57,592 nt of DNA from Bdellovibrio sp. (GCA_014376935.1 JACMQO010000040.1:1-57592); one strand, 5' to 3'; numbered from the stretch's first letter, positions 29,086 through 41,425 are shown. Notes: generated from the sequence alone by a model not told the origin. Program-made: numbers and translations.

Positions 29086-30690
29086 CTACGCAGCCTTAGC
29101 TGCTGATTTGTCTTTTAATAAAAAATACTGCTGAGTCACGCCGAACAAAGCACTTACAAAATTGTACAGTGTTAATCCGCTCGGAAGACTGAACATAAAC
29201 ACCGTGAAAATGATCGGCATAAAATTCAAGATCTTTTGTTGCATCGGATCCATTGTCGTTGGAGTCAATTTTTGTTGGAAGAACATTGTAATACCCATCA
29301 AAACTGGAATCACAAAAAATGGATCGTGCGAACTTAAGTCATGAATCCAGCCAAAAAACGGCTGTTGGTAGATTTCAACGCTGGACCCAATCGTTTTCCA
29401 TAGCGCGAAGAAAATCGGAATTTGAATCAACATCGGCAAGCACCCACTTAACGGGTTTGCTTTGTTTTCTTTCATAATCGCCATTGTTCGACGATTTACT
29501 TCTAACGGATCTGCCTTATAACGCTCGCGCACTTCTTTTAATAGCGGCTGAATCTTCTGCATAGCGCGCGAAGATTTGAATGATAAAATATTAAAAGGAA
29601 GCATAATTAAACGAACAATTAAAGTTAAACCGATAATCGCTAAGCCCCAGTTGCCTAAAATTTTGTGTAAGGCGCGCATTAAAATTAATAACGGTTTCGC
29701 GATAAAGCCGAACATGCCGTAGTCCATCACTTCAAGCATTACCGGATCAATCGCTTTTAAAATATCAGTGTCTTTTGCGCCGACATAATAAATTTGATTC
29801 AAACTTTTTACCTGAGAATTTGCTAGGTCGTAGTGTAAATCTAACTTAGCCAGCTGACCCGAAACATTCATGTTTACCGATGGGGCCACTTCTGATTTAT
29901 CAATCGTCGCGATCGTAAAGTACTGTGTTCCGATAGCTGCCAAAGACACATTGTTAGCTGATTTACTTAACGTTTCGCCCTCTTTTACTCCAGAAATATG
30001 TTCGGTTTTAATTTTATCAACTTCTTTGTACAAGAAATCTTGTTTTTCAAAAGAGGGCATTAGGAAGTTCGCACCCTTAACGGCTAACTTCTTTTCGTCG
30101 ATTGAAAGCTGAACGTTTTGTAAACCAGGCTCAAATGAAGTGTTTGATTCAAAGAAAAGTTTCTCTTTATCAAACTTCACAACGCGTGTGATTTTTTTAT
30201 TCTCGACCGTAGCTTCACCCTTGTATTCGACGTCAGAAACTTGAGTTAAATTAAAAGCGATTTTTTTGTTGTTCGCAGATAACGCAAAGATATGTTCTGC
30301 CGATGTAAATTCAATGTTTTTACCTTCGCGGTCTTTGTAATCTTTGATAATAAATGTTTTTAAGCCCATACCGTTTGATGAAATAACCCATTTAGCTTTT
30401 TCGTTTTCAAACGTAAATTCTTTTTCTTCAGCCGCGGCTGAAATCGTTGCTTGCGCGTTCGCCGCTGCTTGTGACGAGGCCCCAGAAGCCACCGTGGTAG
30501 CGGTGTTCACGCCACCAGCCGTAGCAGGGTTTGTCGCTGCATTCGTCGTTACCGCATTTACGGGAGCCGCTTGCGGAGGATAAGTTTTATTCATGTAATA
30601 CTGCCATCCCCAAAGACCAACAAAGGTCGCGACGATAGCGATTAAAAACTTAGGATTTGTGAATGGATTTTCAGGTTGATTTGGAGTCAT
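29086..30690 (-). CDS. yidC: Membrane protein insertase YidC
   Basis: This 534-residue inner-membrane insertase works with Sec or alone. One N-terminal transmembrane helix (about 13-30) is followed by an Ala/Thr/Asn-rich spacer (about 38-80), a periplasmic beta-supersandwich domain (about 90-320) and the conserved membrane core with the 'WGLAIIGLTLIVRLIMLPF' segment, whose Arg lies in the hydrophilic groove, and 'NPLSGCLPMLIQIPIFFALWKTI'. Length is as in Gram-negative YidC. It overlaps yidD by about 20 bases and is followed by jag. Confidence 0.97.
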   Translation of the reverse strand: MTPNQPENPFTNPKFLIAIVATFVGLWGWQYYMNKTYPPQAAPVNAVTTNAATNPATAGGVNTATTVASGASSQAAANAQATISAAAEEKEFTFENEKAKWVISSNGMGLKTFIIKDYKDREGKNIEFTSAEHIFALSANNKKIAFNLTQVSDVEYKGEATVENKKITRVVKFDKEKLFFESNTSFEPGLQNVQLSIDEKKLAVKGANFLMPSFEKQDFLYKEVDKIKTEHISGVKEGETLSKSANNVSLAAIGTQYFTIATIDKSEVAPSVNMNVSGQLAKLDLHYDLANSQVKSLNQIYYVGAKDTDILKAIDPVMLEVMDYGMFGFIAKPLLILMRALHKILGNWGLAIIGLTLIVRLIMLPFNILSFKSSRAMQKIQPLLKEVRERYKADPLEVNRRTMAIMKENKANPLSGCLPMLIQIPIFFALWKTIGSSVEIYQQPFFGWIHDLSSHDPFFVIPVLMGITMFFQQKLTPTTMDPMQQKILNFMPIIFTVFMFSLPSGLTLYNFVSALFGVTQQYFLLKDKSAAKAA

Positions 30691-30967
30691 ACAGTCCTCG
30701 GAGGCTAATTTCAGAAGTGGTTTTCGGAGCGGGAACAGGATCGTGATAATTTTTTTTACTGAACGGGTGACAGCTTAGAATGCGAAAAAAAGAAAGTTTA
30801 AAAGCTGTAAAAAAAGAATGCGTTTCAAAAGCTTGTTTTGCATAATGTGAACAGCTTGGATAGTAGCGACAGTTCCCGCCTAGAAAATACGAAATAGAAG
30901 CTTGGTACAAGACGATTAAACTTTTAAAAATAAAGTTTAGCGGGTTAAAGCTTCTTAAAAACTTCAA
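30671..30967 (-). CDS. yidD: Membrane protein insertion efficiency factor YidD
   Basis: The core is unmistakable: 'YQASISYFLGGNCRYYPSCSHYAKQAFETH' contains the three conserved Cys (in R/KxYPSCS) of YidD. This small amphipathic protein aids YidC-dependent insertion. The frame is open upstream to 31183, fully inside rnpA. The most sensible start is a TTG at 30967 inside the 3' end of rnpA, preceded by AAAGAG, which gives 98 residues; the family is usually 70-90. The C-terminus overlaps the yidC start. Confidence 0.82.
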   Translation of the reverse strand: MKFLRSFNPLNFIFKSLIVLYQASISYFLGGNCRYYPSCSHYAKQAFETHSFFTAFKLSFFRILSCHPFSKKNYHDPVPAPKTTSEISLRGLYDSKST

Positions 30968-31292
30968 CGAACTCTTTGTATTTAAGCTGCTTGTAAAATT
31001 CTTCGGTTGTTTGTGGTCTGAACACAAACACAACTCTTTTTGAGATAAACTGTTCTGGCCATTTTTCTGAACGAACACAATTACGCACCCATCTTTTAAG
31101 TCTGTTACGAATAACAGACGGACCAACCTTGCGAGACACAGTGATGCCGTAATAACTAAGCTCTTCTGACAAAGGCAATACATGAAGACTCAGCCAGGTG
31201 GCCGGTCTTAATTTTTTACCTTTAATAGAAGCTTCTTTATAGTCGGACGATCTCGTAAGAGGTTTTGGTTTACTTGCCACCAGCAGTAACAA
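30945..31292 (-). CDS. rnpA: Ribonuclease P protein component
   Basis: This 115-residue protein assists the RNase P RNA in tRNA 5' maturation. The signature RNR motif is present: '[20 protein letters not shown]' (residues about 54-73). There is no ATG: translation must start at TTG (31292) or at an in-frame GTG (31280), both inside the end of rpmH. Such overlap is common for rpmH-rnpA. The 3' end overlaps yidD. Confidence 0.93.
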   Translation of the reverse strand: MLLLVASKPKPLTRSSDYKEASIKGKKLRPATWLSLHVLPLSEELSYYGITVSRKVGPSVIRNRLKRWVRNCVRSEKWPEQFISKRVVFVFRPQTTEEFYKQLKYKEFVEVFKKL

Positions 31293-31419
31293 CTAAGCGT
31301 TTACGGCCTTTAGCGCGACGTTTAGATAAAATCTTTTGTCCGTCTTTAGTGGCCATGCGAGCACGGAAGCCGTGAGTTTTTTTGCGACGACGATTACTTG
31401 GTTGATATGTTCTTTTCAT
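31270..31419 (-). CDS. rpmH: 50S ribosomal protein L34
   Basis: This short gene encodes 49 residues beginning [20 protein letters not shown] and ending in a Gly-Gly-Lys tail. The sequence, start and length are exactly those of bacterial L34. It is the first gene of rpmH-rnpA-yidD-yidC-jag, divergent from dnaA. A short inverted repeat GACGT-N5-ACGTC (31463-31477) lies upstream. Confidence 0.98.
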   Translation of the reverse strand: MKRTYQPSNRRRKKTHGFRARMATKDGQKILSKRRAKGRKRLVVTAGGK

Positions 31420-31602
31420 TTTGCACCTCTATATAAAACCAGCTATACACTGGAAATCCTACGACGTCATTCACGTCAATTGTGTATTATTTAAGCACTC
31501 ATTTTGTAAGTGAATTAAATATAAAGCACATTGCGGCATAGTGGTCAACTGTTGATAAGTCGAAGTCATGTTGTTAATCAATCCAAGTCCAGAGGGGGAT
31601 AA
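31420..31602. promoter_or_regulatory. Divergent rpmH/dnaA control region
   Basis: This 183-base region holds the inverted repeat GACGT-CATTC-ACGTC (31463-31477), an imperfect CACT...AGTG repeat near 31496-31512, and one DnaA-box-like 9-mer with one mismatch (TGTTGATAA, 31550-31558), followed by AGAGGGGGAT as the dnaA ribosome-binding site. No cluster of consensus DnaA boxes is present here, so the main origin appears to be downstream of dnaA. Confidence 0.5.
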
Positions 31603-33006
31603 GTGGAAATCAATAGTTCGTTTTGGAGCCAAATCAAATCCTCGATGAAAAATAAAAATGGCGCCAGCAAGCTTTTAGAGAACTGGTTGGATCCTATCGA
31701 TCTAATTAAAGCCGAAAAAATTGACGGAAAATTAAAGATCACTTTGGGCGTTCCAAATCAGTTTTTCTTCTTCTACGTGAATGAACATTTGAAAGAAAAA
31801 ATTACGCTAGAACTTTCAGATCTTTGCCAAGAGGCGGTCCTGGTTGAATTCGTTGTGACTGGAAAAGTGGCTGATGAGTACAACACGTCTTTGCACGATG
31901 TTTTGCAAAATGCGGATCAGGTTTTTCAAACAGCTCAACAATCCGTAATTCCTAGACCAGCGCCTGTAAAAATTTCCGAAAACTTAAACACCGACTTCAC
32001 TTTTTCAACATTCGTTGTCGGCAAGAACTCAGAATTTGCGCACGCGGCCACTTATAACGTTTCAAGAAACCCGGGTTCAGACGATTACAATCCCCTGTTC
32101 ATCTACGGACCATCTGGAATGGGTAAAACGCATTTACTAAATGCGGCCGCGAATGAAATCAGAACTAACTTTCCCCATTACCGCATCACTTACGTCTCAG
32201 CTGAGCGCTTCTTAAACGAGTGCGTTTCAGGAATTCGTCGCCAAGAGATGGATAAATTTCGTCAAAAATACCGTGATAATACAGATATTCTAGTGGTCGA
32301 CGACGTTCAGTACATCGGGCGCGGTCAAGCGGTTCAAGAAGAGTTCTTTCATACAATCAACTCTTTCATTGAACGAAAAAAACAAGTGATTCTAGCCAGC
32401 GATAGAATGCCGAAAGATATTCTTAATTTAGAAGATCGTTCTCGCACACGTTTAGAGCGTGGGTTGATCGCTGATATCACAATGCCCGATTTAGAAACAC
32501 GTATTGCCATTTTAAGATACAAGTCTGAAAACTTTAACTTAAGAATTTCAGAAGAGACGATACTATATATAGCGAAGATATCTAAAAAATCGATTCGGGA
32601 ACTTGAAGGCAATTTAAAGAAAATTAAAATGTATTCAGAGCTTCAGGGCTTAAGCATTAATCTTGAACTTGCGCGCAAAGTTTTAGCACACCACGAAAAC
32701 ACGATCACGATTAGTATCGAAGAAATTCAAAGAATTGTTTCGGAATACTTCAAAATTCGTGTAGCTGATATAAAATCAACCAGCCGTGCGAAGCCCATCG
32801 TCGTGCCTAGACAAATTGCAATGTACCTAATTAAGAAATTTTTAGACAAATCTTTGGTGGATATCGGGCGCGCTTTTGGAGGCAAAGACCACACGACCGT
32901 GATCAGTTCTTTAGAAAAAGTAAAGAATCTACAATTGTCGGATCCTCAATTTAAGAACGATATCGATGAGTTAACTAACATTATCCACAATATCACAGGA
33001 CTGTGA
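31603..33006 (+). CDS. dnaA: Chromosomal replication initiator protein DnaA
   Basis: This 467-residue AAA+ initiator binds DnaA boxes and opens oriC. Domain I covers about 1-90. A short linker (about 100-125) precedes domain III with Walker A GPSGMGKTH (169-177), Walker B 'ILVVDDVQ', and the arginine-finger sensor segment. Domain IV has the helix-turn-helix signature 'GRAFGGKDHTTVISSLEKV'. The start is GTG at 31603 with a good AGAGGGGGAT ribosome-binding site. Length is typical. Confidence 0.98.
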   Translation: MEINSSFWSQIKSSMKNKNGASKLLENWLDPIDLIKAEKIDGKLKITLGVPNQFFFFYVNEHLKEKITLELSDLCQEAVLVEFVVTGKVADEYNTSLHDVLQNADQVFQTAQQSVIPRPAPVKISENLNTDFTFSTFVVGKNSEFAHAATYNVSRNPGSDDYNPLFIYGPSGMGKTHLLNAAANEIRTNFPHYRITYVSAERFLNECVSGIRRQEMDKFRQKYRDNTDILVVDDVQYIGRGQAVQEEFFHTINSFIERKKQVILASDRMPKDILNLEDRSRTRLERGLIADITMPDLETRIAILRYKSENFNLRISEETILYIAKISKKSIRELEGNLKKIKMYSELQGLSINLELARKVLAHHENTITISIEEIQRIVSEYFKIRVADIKSTSRAKPIVVPRQIAMYLIKKFLDKSLVDIGRAFGGKDHTTVISSLEKVKNLQLSDPQFKNDIDELTNIIHNITGL

Positions 33007-33007
33007 A

Positions 33008-33204
33008 TGTGGATTGTGGAAACGGGTGTGGGTAACCAGGCCGGAATCTGTGTGGATAAAGTTAATCCCCAATTTTTGGGAATTTGAGTTTGAAACGTGA
33101 TTGAGTTTTCCACGAACAAAGGTTAGTTATTTCAAACCTTTAGTTAAAAATTCGATTTACCAACGGTGCTACTACTACTACTACATTTAAATATAATATT
33201 ATTA
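33008..33204. other. oriC: Origin of chromosome replication (oriC), dnaA-dnaN
   Basis: A perfect DnaA box (TGTGGATAA, 33051-33059) lies among near-matches TGTGGATTG (33008), TGTGGAAAC (33015), TGTGGGTAA (33027-33035) and TTTTCCACG (33106-33114). About 55 bases further on is the run CTACTACTACTACTAC (33169-33184), which reads TAG-TAG-TAG on the minus strand, the DnaA-trio pattern used to melt the duplex in Bacillus and other bacteria. An 20-base stretch of A/T only (33185-33204) follows directly, a good unwinding element. The order box, GC-containing spacer, trios and AT-rich DNA matches known dnaA-dnaN origins. Confidence 0.88.
33169..33184 (-). repeat. DnaA-trio run (CTA)5-C
   Basis: Five contiguous CTA triplets plus C (33169-33184) read as TAG repeats on the minus strand. 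Each could hold one DnaA protomer along the single strand. It abuts an all-A/T stretch. Confidence 0.75.
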
Positions 33205-33218
33205 GGAAAACAGAACAC

Positions 33219-34325
33219 ATGAAAATAGAGATACAAAAGAAAGAGTTATTGAATATTTTAAGCAGAACTCAAAACATCGTAGAAAAACGAAATACGATGC
33301 CTATTTTAGTGAATGTTCTTTTAGAAGCACAAGATAATAGCCTGAAGGCCTACGCAACCGATTTAGAAGTTAGCCTAACCGATGTAGTCCCAAGTGTAAT
33401 TAAAGAGCCTGGCAAGGTCGCAGTAAGCGCTAAGAGCTTATTTGAAATCACGAAGGAATTGTTAGACGGACCTATTCAATTATTTAAAAAAGAAAATAAT
33501 TGGTTAGAAATTAAGCAAGGTAAGTTCTTATCTAAGATCATCGGCGTCGCGGCTGAAGAGTATCCGGTCTTTCCAACTTACAATTCAGAAAACTTTTCTA
33601 AAATCAATGCCTCTGAATTTAAAATGATGATCGATAAAACAATTTACAGTGTTTCTAATGATGAGACTCGTTATCATTTAAATGGTGTCTTCTTTGAATC
33701 TTTCGAAAAAAATAAAATTACAATGGTCGCTACCGATGGTCATCGTTTAAGCTTAATCAATAAAACTTTTAAAGAATTAAGCTTCACCGAAAAGATCGGC
33801 GTGATCATCCCGAAAAAAGGTTTATTCGAAATTAAAAAATTAATCGAATCAACGGTTGAAGATGTTTACATCGCGGTTGAAGGATCGCAGTTTATTTTAA
33901 AATCGGGATCAAGCGTTTTAATGATTCGTTTGATTGAAGGTAAATATCCCAATTACCAACAGTTTATTCCACAAAAGCTAACTCATAAAATCGTAGTTCC
34001 GCGGGAAATGATTTTATCTAGTTTAAAACGAGTTTCATTATTAGCGAATCAGAAGTCGAAAGCGATTTTAATGTCTTTCAGCGAAGATAAATTAGAAATC
34101 ACTTCGAATAATCCTGAGCTTGGTGATGCTAAAGAAGAATTAGATATTTCGTATAAAGGCCCGGACCTTAAAATTGGCTTTAACGCGCGCTACATCGAAG
34201 ACGTGCTGAAAAATATCGAGCAAGAGTTTGTCGAGTTCGAGCTTAACGATCAGCTGTCTCCGGGCGTGTTACGTGCTCACAATAATGCAGACTACTTAAA
34301 CGTAGTTATGCCAATGAGAATTTGA
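33219..34325 (+). CDS. dnaN: DNA polymerase III sliding clamp (beta)
   Basis: The 368-residue ring-forming processivity clamp has three homologous domains, each about 120 residues. The N-terminal 'KKELLNILSRTQNIVEKRNTMPILVNVLLEA' and C-terminal 'LRAHNNADYLNVVMPMRI' (the hydrophobic cleft and M-P-M-R tail) are family-typical. The ATG at 33219 is preceded by AGGAAAACAG. It follows oriC and begins the dnaN-recF pair. Confidence 0.98.
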   Translation: MKIEIQKKELLNILSRTQNIVEKRNTMPILVNVLLEAQDNSLKAYATDLEVSLTDVVPSVIKEPGKVAVSAKSLFEITKELLDGPIQLFKKENNWLEIKQGKFLSKIIGVAAEEYPVFPTYNSENFSKINASEFKMMIDKTIYSVSNDETRYHLNGVFFESFEKNKITMVATDGHRLSLINKTFKELSFTEKIGVIIPKKGLFEIKKLIESTVEDVYIAVEGSQFILKSGSSVLMIRLIEGKYPNYQQFIPQKLTHKIVVPREMILSSLKRVSLLANQKSKAILMSFSEDKLEITSNNPELGDAKEELDISYKGPDLKIGFNARYIEDVLKNIEQEFVEFELNDQLSPGVLRAHNNADYLNVVMPMRI

Positions 34326-34383
34326 TTATTCGGTTAATCATTAAAGTAGGCTACCCGCTTTTAAAAAAAACTGGAACTGACGC

Positions 34384-35511
34384 ATGAAAATTCGGCAATT
34401 AATCACGACGAATTTTCGTAATTTCGATGCGCTGAATATTCAATTCAGCGATCGCTTAAATATTTTTGTCGGACAAAATGGAAATGGTAAAACCAATATT
34501 TTGGAAGCCATTTATTTTTTAATTGAAGGCGATAGTTTTAGATACTCACGTTATGATACTTTGATTCAAGAAAATAAAAATGAAGCTTACTTACGCTGTT
34601 TGTTAGAAAATAAAGATTTAGATTACAGCCTAAAAATTAATTTAACGGCTAAAACAAAGACGTTTTTACTGAATGATAAAAAAGTTTCACAAAGTAATGT
34701 TCCTTTACCCCCACTTATTTTATTTTCTCCAGAAAGTTTGAACAGCATTAAAGAAAGTTCGGATCATCGCAGACAGTTACTAGATCAAATTTTGGTACAA
34801 ACTTTTTCATACGGAAAAAAACTAGTTAACGAATTTAAGAAAGCGTTGAAAACTAGGAACAAAATTTTAAAAGATATTTTACAAGAAAAAATTGACCGCG
34901 AAATGGGAATAAAAACGTTAGAAAGTGTAAATCCGATCTTCATCAGATTAGCTGCAGAATTAACTTTTATGCGCTTAGAAGCGTTAAAAAATATCAAACC
35001 TGAAGTTCAAAAATCACTGCATCAAATACACACAGAAAACCAGGCCGAGTTTGATTATTCATACATAATTTCCGAGCAAAGTTTTAAAGAAGTTTCTAAA
35101 GAAAAAATCGAAGAATTCTTGCTTAAAAGACTGACAGAATTATCATTTGCCGAGCTTAAATCTGGAACCTCTTTAATTGGTCCCCAAAAACACGACGTCC
35201 TGTTTCTATATAACGGAAAAGACTCACGATTTTTTTGTTCGCAGGGGCAGCAAAGATCTATCATATTAGCTTTCAAAATGGCGCAGATTGTGTATCATCA
35301 TAGGGTTCACGGTTTTTATCCGGTATTGCTTTTAGATGATGTTTTATCTGAGCTTGATTTGGCAAAACAAGAGTCGTTAATTTCGACCCTTAACCAAATT
35401 GAAACTCAAACGTTTGTAACCACAACCGATACAACTTTTCTTAAAAAGCTCCATATGGAAAAAAGCCAGGTGTTCCATGTTAGTCAGGGCGCAATTTCTA
35501 CGGATTGTTAA
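34384..35511 (+). CDS. recF: DNA replication and repair protein RecF
   Basis: This 375-residue SMC-like ATPase helps load RecA at gaps. Walker A 'GQNGNGKTNILEAIYFL' is at residues about 30-46. The ABC-type signature 'CSQGQQRSIILAFKMAQI' and Walker B 'PVLLLDDVLSELDLAK' lie in the C-terminal third, with a helical coiled-coil insert between. It lies 58 bases after dnaN. The last 15 residues are not conserved. Confidence 0.96.
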   Translation: MKIRQLITTNFRNFDALNIQFSDRLNIFVGQNGNGKTNILEAIYFLIEGDSFRYSRYDTLIQENKNEAYLRCLLENKDLDYSLKINLTAKTKTFLLNDKKVSQSNVPLPPLILFSPESLNSIKESSDHRRQLLDQILVQTFSYGKKLVNEFKKALKTRNKILKDILQEKIDREMGIKTLESVNPIFIRLAAELTFMRLEALKNIKPEVQKSLHQIHTENQAEFDYSYIISEQSFKEVSKEKIEEFLLKRLTELSFAELKSGTSLIGPQKHDVLFLYNGKDSRFFCSQGQQRSIILAFKMAQIVYHHRVHGFYPVLLLDDVLSELDLAKQESLISTLNQIETQTFVTTTDTTFLKKLHMEKSQVFHVSQGAISTDC

Positions 35512-35551
35512 TCTCCGTTTTTAAATTTTCTCTCTTAAAACACATCTGCGA

Positions 35552-35560
35552 TGTGGATAA
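35552..35560 (-). promoter_or_regulatory. Consensus DnaA box upstream of gyrB
   Basis: TGTGGATAA is an exact match to the DnaA box on the minus strand, 45 bases before the gyrB start. It is followed by the near-direct repeat ATGTTGAAT-ATGTTGAAA. It may be an extension of oriC or a DnaA control site for gyrB. Confidence 0.6.
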
Positions 35561-35595
35561 ACATGTTGAATATGTTGAAATGTTTTATTGGGTAA

Positions 35596-38076
<2,481 letters not shown>

Positions 38077-38103
38077 GATTTAAATTTTTGACAAAGGTGA
38101 TTT

Positions 38104-40566
38104 ATGGCTATTGAAAGTAATGAAAAAGGCGTAACGAATATAGATATCAATAAAGAAATGCGCGATGCGTATTTGCAATATTCGATGTCGGTTATTGTGG
38201 GTCGCGCCCTACCCGACGTGCGTGATGGTTTGAAACCAGTTCACCGTCGTATTTTATTTGCTCAACACGAACTTAGCAATACACATGATAAACCGTATAA
38301 AAAATCAGCCCGCGTGGTTGGTGATGTTATCGGTAAATACCATCCGCACGGTGACTTAGCCGTTTACGAAACTATGGTTCGTATGGCGCAAGATTTTTCA
38401 CTACGTTACCCTTTGATTGATGGTCAAGGTAACTTCGGTTCGATTGATGGCGATTCGGCCGCAGCCTCACGTTACACCGAAGTTCGTATGACACGATTGT
38501 CAGAAGAGTTGTTAGCGGATCTTGAAAAAGAAACGGTTCCGTTTGGCCCCAACTATGATGACTCTTTAGAAATTCCATTAGTATTACCTGCAAAATTTCC
38601 AAATCTTTTAGTGAATGGTTCGTCGGGTATCGCGGTTGGTATGGCGACGAACATTCCGCCGCACAACTTAGGCGAGGTGATCGATGGTTGCGTTTACTTA
38701 ATCCAAAACCCGGACTGTACGATTGAGGATTTAATTGAAAGAATTCCGGGACCAGATTTTCCAACGGCGGCGCAAATTGCGGGTCGCTCAGGAATTTTAC
38801 AAGCTTATAAAAAAGGTCGTGGCATTATCACGATCAAAGCGAAGACAGATGTTGAAGTTAAAAAAGATCACGAAGAAATTATCGTGAACGAACTTCCGTA
38901 CCAAGTGAATAAAGCGAAATTAATTGAAACAATCGCCGACCTAGTTCGTGAAAAAACGGTTGAAGGGATTTCTGATATCCGTGATGAATCATCACGCGAA
39001 GGCATGCGCGTTGTGATCGTTTTAAAGCGCGGTGAAAATGCTTCGGTTATTTTAAATCGTCTTTTAAAGTTTACGCAGCTGCAAGTTAGTTTTGGTATCA
39101 ACATGTTAGCGCTTGATAACAAAAATCAGCCGGTCACATTTGACTTGAAACGTATGTTAGAAGCTTTCGTTGATCATCGTCGTGACGTGGTTACGAAGCG
39201 TTGTATTTTTGAACTTAAGAAAGCCCAAGAGCGCGCGCACATTTTAGAAGGTCTTAAGAAGGCGCTAGATCAAATTGATGAAGTGATCGCGACGATTAAG
39301 GCTTCAAAAGAAGCGTCTATCGCGCGCGAAGCGTTGATGACAAAGTTCAGTTTCAGCGAACGCCAAGCGGTAGCGATTTTAGAAATGCGTTTACAGCGTT
39401 TAACGGGTTTAGAGCGTGATAAAATTATCAACGAACTTGCAGAGCTTGTAAAACAAATCGAATGGTTACGTTTCGTATTAGCAGACGTTAAAGAAATCTA
39501 TAAAATTATCGTTGGCGAATTAGAAGATATTAAAAAACGCTACGCAGATAAACGCCGTACCGAAATCACGGGTGATTTAACAGATATCGAAGACGAAGAC
39601 TTAATCGCGGACGAGCCAATGGTCGTAACGGTAACAAATACCGGTTACATCAAGCGCATCCCGACCGAAGAATACCGCGTGCAAAAACGTGGTGGTAAGG
39701 GCTTAAAGGGAATGGAAACACGTGAAGAAGATTACGTGACCGATCTGTTCATTGCTTCAACCAAGACTCAGTTATTAGTCTTTACCGATAAGGGTAAAGT
39801 TTACTGGTGTAAAGTGCATCGCCTTCCGCTTGGAAGCCGTATCGGCAAAGGTAAATCTTTAGCGAACGTTGTGAACTTAACAGCGGGTGAAAAAGTAAGA
39901 GCCATCCTACCGGTGGATGAGTTCAGCGAAAATAAATACGTGGTGATGTTAACTGAAAAAGGAATTATTAAGAAAACGTCTTTAGATGCGTTCAATAATC
40001 CACGCCAAGCGGGCATTATTGCTTTAACGACAGATCTTGAAGATCAAGTTGTGACGGCGCAAATTTCTGATGGTGAAAGCGATATCTTTATCGCGACTAA
40101 AGAAGGAATGTCGATTCGCTTCAACGAAGCGGATGTTCGCGGCATGGGTCGATCGGCTCGTGGCGTAAAAGGCATTACACTTTCTAAAGACGACATCGTT
40201 GTTGCAATGCAGGTTTTAGAGAAAAATACTCCAGACACGATCTTAATGGTTACCACAAAAGGTTACGGAAAACGTTCTGAAGTTTCTGAGTACCGCACGC
40301 AATCACGTGGCGGCGTTGGTATTATTACGCAGAAAACGACCGACAAAGTGGGAACCGTTGTTGGAACTAAAAAGGTTTCAGCCTCTCAGGAGCTAATTTT
40401 ATCGACGGATCAAGGCCAAGTTATTCGCATGAAGATTTCTGACATTTCGGTATTAGGACGTAACACGCAAGGTGTTCGTTTAATTAACCTAGATGAAAAA
40501 CAAGAATTCGTAACCGGATTAGCGGCGATTGATGACGAAGATAAAGCTGGTGAAGAAGTTCACTAA
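38104..40566 (+). CDS. gyrA: DNA gyrase subunit A, with Leu at the quinolone Ser position
   Basis: The 820-residue cleavage subunit has catalytic Tyr124 in '[10 protein letters not shown]'. The five or six C-terminal beta-pinwheel repeats (about 510-800) wrap DNA; '[14 protein letters not shown]' is the GyrA-box, marking this as gyrase rather than topoisomerase IV. In the quinolone-resistance region the motif is [10 protein letters not shown]: Leu85 and Glu89 replace the E. coli Ser83 and Asp87. It lies 27 bases after gyrB. The stop is at 40564-40566. Confidence 0.97.
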   Translation: MAIESNEKGVTNIDINKEMRDAYLQYSMSVIVGRALPDVRDGLKPVHRRILFAQHELSNTHDKPYKKSARVVGDVIGKYHPHGDLAVYETMVRMAQDFSLRYPLIDGQGNFGSIDGDSAAASRYTEVRMTRLSEELLADLEKETVPFGPNYDDSLEIPLVLPAKFPNLLVNGSSGIAVGMATNIPPHNLGEVIDGCVYLIQNPDCTIEDLIERIPGPDFPTAAQIAGRSGILQAYKKGRGIITIKAKTDVEVKKDHEEIIVNELPYQVNKAKLIETIADLVREKTVEGISDIRDESSREGMRVVIVLKRGENASVILNRLLKFTQLQVSFGINMLALDNKNQPVTFDLKRMLEAFVDHRRDVVTKRCIFELKKAQERAHILEGLKKALDQIDEVIATIKASKEASIAREALMTKFSFSERQAVAILEMRLQRLTGLERDKIINELAELVKQIEWLRFVLADVKEIYKIIVGELEDIKKRYADKRRTEITGDLTDIEDEDLIADEPMVVTVTNTGYIKRIPTEEYRVQKRGGKGLKGMETREEDYVTDLFIASTKTQLLVFTDKGKVYWCKVHRLPLGSRIGKGKSLANVVNLTAGEKVRAILPVDEFSENKYVVMLTEKGIIKKTSLDAFNNPRQAGIIALTTDLEDQVVTAQISDGESDIFIATKEGMSIRFNEADVRGMGRSARGVKGITLSKDDIVVAMQVLEKNTPDTILMVTTKGYGKRSEVSEYRTQSRGGVGIITQKTTDKVGTVVGTKKVSASQELILSTDQGQVIRMKISDISVLGRNTQGVRLINLDEKQEFVTGLAAIDDEDKAGEEVH

Positions 40567-40567
40567 G

Positions 40568-41425
40568 TTGCAAAACAAAAAACTTCAGTCAAACAGACTC
40601 TTTTTTAAAACTGCAGCGCTTGTTAAAAGCACTGCAGTTTTTATTTTAACGGTGACCGTTGTTTTTTCGACCAGTGGATGTACCCCGCAGGCCGAAAAGC
40701 TTTATGATGAAGCGTATAAAGAAATTGAAAGTGGTCATTTTCGGATCGCCTTAAATCTTTTAGAGCGCTCGGCCGATCTTGAAAAAAACGATAAGAAAAA
40801 AACCAAGGCTTTAACTGAAGCTGCACGTATTTCTAGATTTGAAATTCAAGATTTTGACCGGGCCCTTCGTATTTACCGTCAAATTATTTTAAAATCGCAA
40901 GATCCCCGTTCGCGTTTCAATGCGCAAGATTCTTTGGCCGAAGTTTACTTAGAAAATCTACAGAATTATCAACAGGCTTTGAAAGAACTTTTGATTTTAG
41001 AACAGCTTGATGTCGGGGCCGAACTTAAAGAAAAAACGAAATTTAAAATTGCGCAGGCGCAGTACTTATCTGGAAACGCAACGGCCTCATTAGAATATAT
41101 CGATGCCGCCTTCAAAATGACGTTGGCCGATAAGCGGCCGTTTTTAAAATTGAAGGCTCAGGTTTTATTGTCACTGAAAAAATATGACGAGGCTCTAACG
41201 GCGTACGAAGAAATTCGTCGTATGGACGACCGCTATTTTGCGCAAGAAAATTTATTTATCGCGACGTCGATTGTTTACGAAGAAAAAGAAGACTACTCGT
41301 CAGCGACTTCGTACCTAGAAAAATATCAGGATGAAATTGAAGATAAATCGTACTATGAACTTCGTATTAAGCGGCTTAAAGAGAAGTTAATAAATAAGCC
41401 CCTATTTAAAGGTCGCCGTAAATAA
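40568..41425 (+). CDS. TPR-repeat lipoprotein
   Basis: The 285-residue protein begins with a long N-terminal hydrophobic stretch (about 22-38) ending 'STSGC', a near-canonical lipobox. From about residue 45 to 260, repeated helix pairs with the TPR pattern (Ala/Tyr/Leu spacing) are visible, for example 'YKEIESGHFRIALNLLERSADLE' and 'KYDEALTAYEEIRRMD'. TPR proteins act as scaffolds, so no specific partner is suggested. The frame continues upstream into gyrA; a TTG at 40568 directly after the gyrA stop gives a signal of normal length. Confidence 0.78.
   Translation: MQNKKLQSNRLFFKTAALVKSTAVFILTVTVVFSTSGCTPQAEKLYDEAYKEIESGHFRIALNLLERSADLEKNDKKKTKALTEAARISRFEIQDFDRALRIYRQIILKSQDPRSRFNAQDSLAEVYLENLQNYQQALKELLILEQLDVGAELKEKTKFKIAQAQYLSGNATASLEYIDAAFKMTLADKRPFLKLKAQVLLSLKKYDEALTAYEEIRRMDDRYFAQENLFIATSIVYEEKEDYSSATSYLEKYQDEIEDKSYYELRIKRLKEKLINKPLFKGRRK

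Noticed and set aside
33169-33184. CTA repeats as a CRISPR or simple microsatellite of no function
   Set aside because: Position next to DnaA boxes and an AT-only stretch in the dnaA-dnaN gap makes the DnaA-trio reading much more likely.
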